Source: Rossellomorea arthrocnemi
Lineage (GTDB): Bacteria > Bacillota > Bacilli > Bacillales > Bacillaceae_B
Direction of reading: 5' to 3'
NCBI RefSeq assembly: GCF_904424705.1
Contig: NZ_CAJGBF010000006.1
Coordinates: 62,001-126,000, forward strand
Length of the DNA: 64,000 nucleotides
Below the pieces are notes generated by a model. The model did no database searches. It was given only the letters and a program-made list of their open reading frames with translations, and was not told the origin of the DNA. Of this stretch, positions 61,840 to 64,000 are shown one piece after another. The position numbers and the translations under genes were made by a program. Within the stretch, counting starts at the first letter, position 1, and each line of letters begins with the position of its first letter.

Positions 61840-62814
61840 TTAATGATCATTAACAGATACCATTATTTTTGTCATAACCGTTTTTTCTTGGTTTGGTTCG
61901 ATAATTTGAAGACCAGTAGCCGAGTAATCTAAATCAAGATTAGGAGCATTCGTCACCCATGTATATGGTTCTGGACATACAAACTGCTGATTTCCATCGT
62001 GATTATAAACAACCCAAAACTTAAAGTTATTATCTGCTTTGTATGTAACCTTAATTCCAGTAGGTTCATTTACAACAATTGCTTCATTGATGCCAGACTT
62101 TTCGACTGATGATAAAAACACATCATCAAGAGAAAGGTTCTTCAAACTCATTCCATTCCACAATTTTTCCTTATACTCAATTTCATCTAGCTCACCAGTC
62201 GGCAAGTTACGTTCATTAAGTTTCCAACGCTTTTCAGCCGATACTGAAAATATTGAATGATCTTCAGGAAACAAAAAGGTTGTATGATAGCCCAGCCCCC
62301 ACGGGAACAGCCGGTCACTTTTATTTATAATAGTTGCATCCTTATGTATCGTAGCCCCATCTAATGTAAAAGTCATTATTACAGTAAAGTGGTGTGGAAA
62401 TTGCCTTATTACTTCCTCATACCTAGAAGAGTTAAATTCTGTTTTAATTATCACTTTGTTATCTATTACCTCAGCTTTTGTAAGATTCCATCCTCTAGTA
62501 TGGACAAAACCATGTATGTGATTGTCCTTATCTATCTCATTTTTATCAAACTGGTAAACTTGTTCATTAAAAGTATAGGTTCCTTGTTCAATGCGATTGG
62601 GGGGGAATAATATTGGTGTTCCAAAAAGAACGGGTGTCTCCCAAAATTGACTGGCTGAACTGGGGACACGAAGTAATTCCTTATTTTTCTTCTTCTCTAC
62701 AAGTGAAATCAGGTTAGATCCCCAAGCTGGTACTATAATAAATTCTAAATGATCATTACCTGCTTTAATCGCTGCCTTTTCTAAAAAACGTATATTTTCT
62801 ACATATTCATTCAT
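61840..62814 (-). CDS. galM: Aldose 1-epimerase (galactose mutarotase)
   Basis: GalM interconverts alpha and beta galactose before galactokinase acts. The 324-residue protein has the family blocks FGTPILFPPNRI, HIHGFVHTRGW with the catalytic His, FPWGLGYHTTF, and EPYTWVTNAPN near the end. I choose the ATG at 62814 rather than TTG 62823, as AAAGGGA lies nine bases upstream. It is divergent from galK. Confidence 0.9.
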   Translation of the reverse strand: MNEYVENIRFLEKAAIKAGNDHLEFIIVPAWGSNLISLVEKKKNKELLRVPSSASQFWETPVLFGTPILFPPNRIEQGTYTFNEQVYQFDKNEIDKDNHIHGFVHTRGWNLTKAEVIDNKVIIKTEFNSSRYEEVIRQFPHHFTVIMTFTLDGATIHKDATIINKSDRLFPWGLGYHTTFLFPEDHSIFSVSAEKRWKLNERNLPTGELDEIEYKEKLWNGMSLKNLSLDDVFLSSVEKSGINEAIVVNEPTGIKVTYKADNNFKFWVVYNHDGNQQFVCPEPYTWVTNAPNLDLDYSATGLQIIEPNQEKTVMTKIMVSVNDH

Positions 62815-63132
62815 ACAGAACAATCCCTTTCGTTCGTGAAGTTGCTACTAAGTTTCTAGAAGAATATAAACAGCATTTATTATTTATCATTAAAGGTGCC
62901 TCATAACTCTCAAATATTTTTGGTATATCTAACTCCACGGCACAATCTTTGAAGATGCTGCCTCTCTGCTAACAATAGCCCAAAGCTCCATAAACTCTTC
63001 GATTCCAATTGCATCTTCGACTGAATTATAGTACGCTAACTTTAACTTAATTAATTTAATTAATTAAGTGAAGTGAAGTCAGAACCTGATTGACTTTGAT
63101 GAACAGCCTCATCAAGAGTATAGGAGGTATTT
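62815..63132. other. Region between galM and galK with gene fragment
   Basis: Apart from the two promoters' space, the minus strand 62929-63051 encodes about 38 protein-like residues (YYNSVEDAIGIEEFMELWAI, ending KIVPWS-stop) without a start. I take it for the tail of a lost gene. A TTAATTAA-rich patch at 63045-63067 and AGGAGG at 63122 precede galK. Confidence 0.45.
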
Positions 63133-64000
63133 ATGAATAAGGCAACTACTTTAATAACTGAGTTTAAATCCATCTTTAATACACACAATACCCCTAGGAT
63201 CTTCTTCGCTCCAGGAAGAATCAATCTAATCGGAGAGCATACGGACTATAATGGTGGGCATGTTTTTCCAGCGTCTATTTCTTATGGTACCACTGCATTG
63301 GGAAGAAAGCGGGACGACCAAAGGATACGTTTTTACTCAATGAATTTTCCTGAAGCAGGAATCATAGAATGTGACTTATCTGACCTTTCTTTTAAAGAAT
63401 CTGACCAATGGGCAAATTATCCTAAAGGGATGTTTCTTTATTTAATGGAGGCTGGTTATAAGGTTCGCCACGGGGCAGATATTTTATTTTATGGCAATAT
63501 TCCCAACGGGGCTGGTCTTTCCTCTTCTGCGTCCATAGAAATGGCAACGGGCGTTTTATTGAATGGACTTTTCGATTTGAAATTGAAACGAATGCCCATG
63601 ATTCAATTTGGTCAAATGGTTGAAAATAAGTATATCGGTGTCAACAGCGGGATTATGGATCAATTTGCTATCGGAATGGGAAAACAAGATCATGCCATCC
63701 TTTTAAATTGTCAAACTCTTGACTATCAATATGCCCCTCTTGAATTGGGGCAATATGTCATCATGATTATCAATACAAATAAACAACGTGCGTTAGCCGG
63801 TTCAAAATATAACGAACGTCGTACGCAATGTGAGCAAGCACTTAAAGACTTACAACGTGAACTAACGATTCATAGTTTAGGAGAATTAACACCAGAAGAA
63901 TTTGAACTGAATAAAGAACTCATCACAGATGAGGTGAATCGAAAACGAGCTAAACACGCTGTATATGAAAATGCACGCACATTAGAAGCCCTAAAAAATC
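63133..64000 (+). CDS. galK: Galactokinase (partial, C-terminus beyond window)
   Basis: GalK phosphorylates galactose at C1, the first committed step of the Leloir pathway. The visible 289 residues contain the galactokinase signature GRINLIGEHTDYNGG (about 29-43), the ATP-binding GAGLSSSAS, and the catalytic Asp in NSGIMDQFAIGMG. TAGGAGGTAT precedes the ATG at 63133. The frame is open at the window end, about 100 residues short of the usual length. Confidence 0.96.
   Translation, partial: MNKATTLITEFKSIFNTHNTPRIFFAPGRINLIGEHTDYNGGHVFPASISYGTTALGRKRDDQRIRFYSMNFPEAGIIECDLSDLSFKESDQWANYPKGMFLYLMEAGYKVRHGADILFYGNIPNGAGLSSSASIEMATGVLLNGLFDLKLKRMPMIQFGQMVENKYIGVNSGIMDQFAIGMGKQDHAILLNCQTLDYQYAPLELGQYVIMIINTNKQRALAGSKYNERRTQCEQALKDLQRELTIHSLGELTPEEFELNKELITDEVNRKRAKHAVYENARTLEALKN

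Overview
The window looks like a chromosome segment of a Bacillaceae member, with Rossellomorea or Bacillus sensu lato as the best guess. This rests on Bacillus-type ribosome binding sites with many TTG and GTG starts, a core block that follows the Bacillus subtilis order nrnA-ytpI-ytoI...ytkL plus ald, LplB/LplC-type sugar permeases, a WapA-type YD-repeat toxin and a heterocycloanthracin-type peptide cluster. I see no rRNA, tRNA or CRISPR array. Genus is inference; no search was run.

Layout. 1-2.7 kb: a lipoprotein-export (MacB/FtsX-like) ABC pair cut by the window edge. 2.8-7.8 kb: decaying accessory DNA with a broken gene, two small exported proteins, a frameshifted lipoprotein, a membrane protein and a dead IS110 fragment. 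7.8-18.4 kb: a polymorphic toxin locus read right to left. A 2663-residue secreted WapA-like protein is followed by a small overlapping immunity gene, a chimeric immunity-like frame, gene debris, and an orphan Hint-LHH nuclease tip with a SUKH immunity gene. DNA copied from the big gene links these pieces. 18.7-24.4 kb: an integrase remnant, an acyltransferase, a methyltransferase, a Nudix hydrolase, an ECF sigma/anti-sigma pair, a damaged lipoprotein and small membrane proteins. Many are followed by a copy of one short palindromic element.

24.4-31.6 kb: an NlpC/P60-like protein, then a thiazole/oxazole-modified bacteriocin operon (Cys-rich precursor, two E1/YcaO-type proteins, a double-domain SagB-type dehydrogenase). 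31.9-42.3 kb: core genes (nrnA, ytpI, ytoI, ytkL, ald, an NCS1 permease) interrupted at 35.9-38.3 kb by a run of six small plus-strand genes separated by the palindromic element. 42.4-49.3 kb: a probable defence island: a ParA-like three-gene operon, a DUF262/GmrSD-like nuclease, a TIR-caspase pair matching type IV Thoeris, and a membrane protein with a tiny proline-rich partner.

49.5-64 kb: a truncated histidine phosphatase, an unknown coiled-coil protein, then an 8-gene minus-strand operon (AtuA-like, DUF4387, ribokinase-like kinase, two permeases, binding lipoprotein, two ADP-ribosylglycohydrolase-family proteins) with two strong LacI-type palindromes next to its promoter and a LacI regulator at its far end. 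It looks like uptake and hydrolysis of a ribosylated compound. The window ends with divergent galM and galK, the latter cut by the edge.

For the hunt, the strongest items are the TIR-caspase pair, the recombining toxin locus, the ADP-ribosylglycohydrolase/AtuA operon, the unnamed ParA operon, the cassette-like arrays, the 20-bp-phased tandem repeats and a covarying hairpin repeat.
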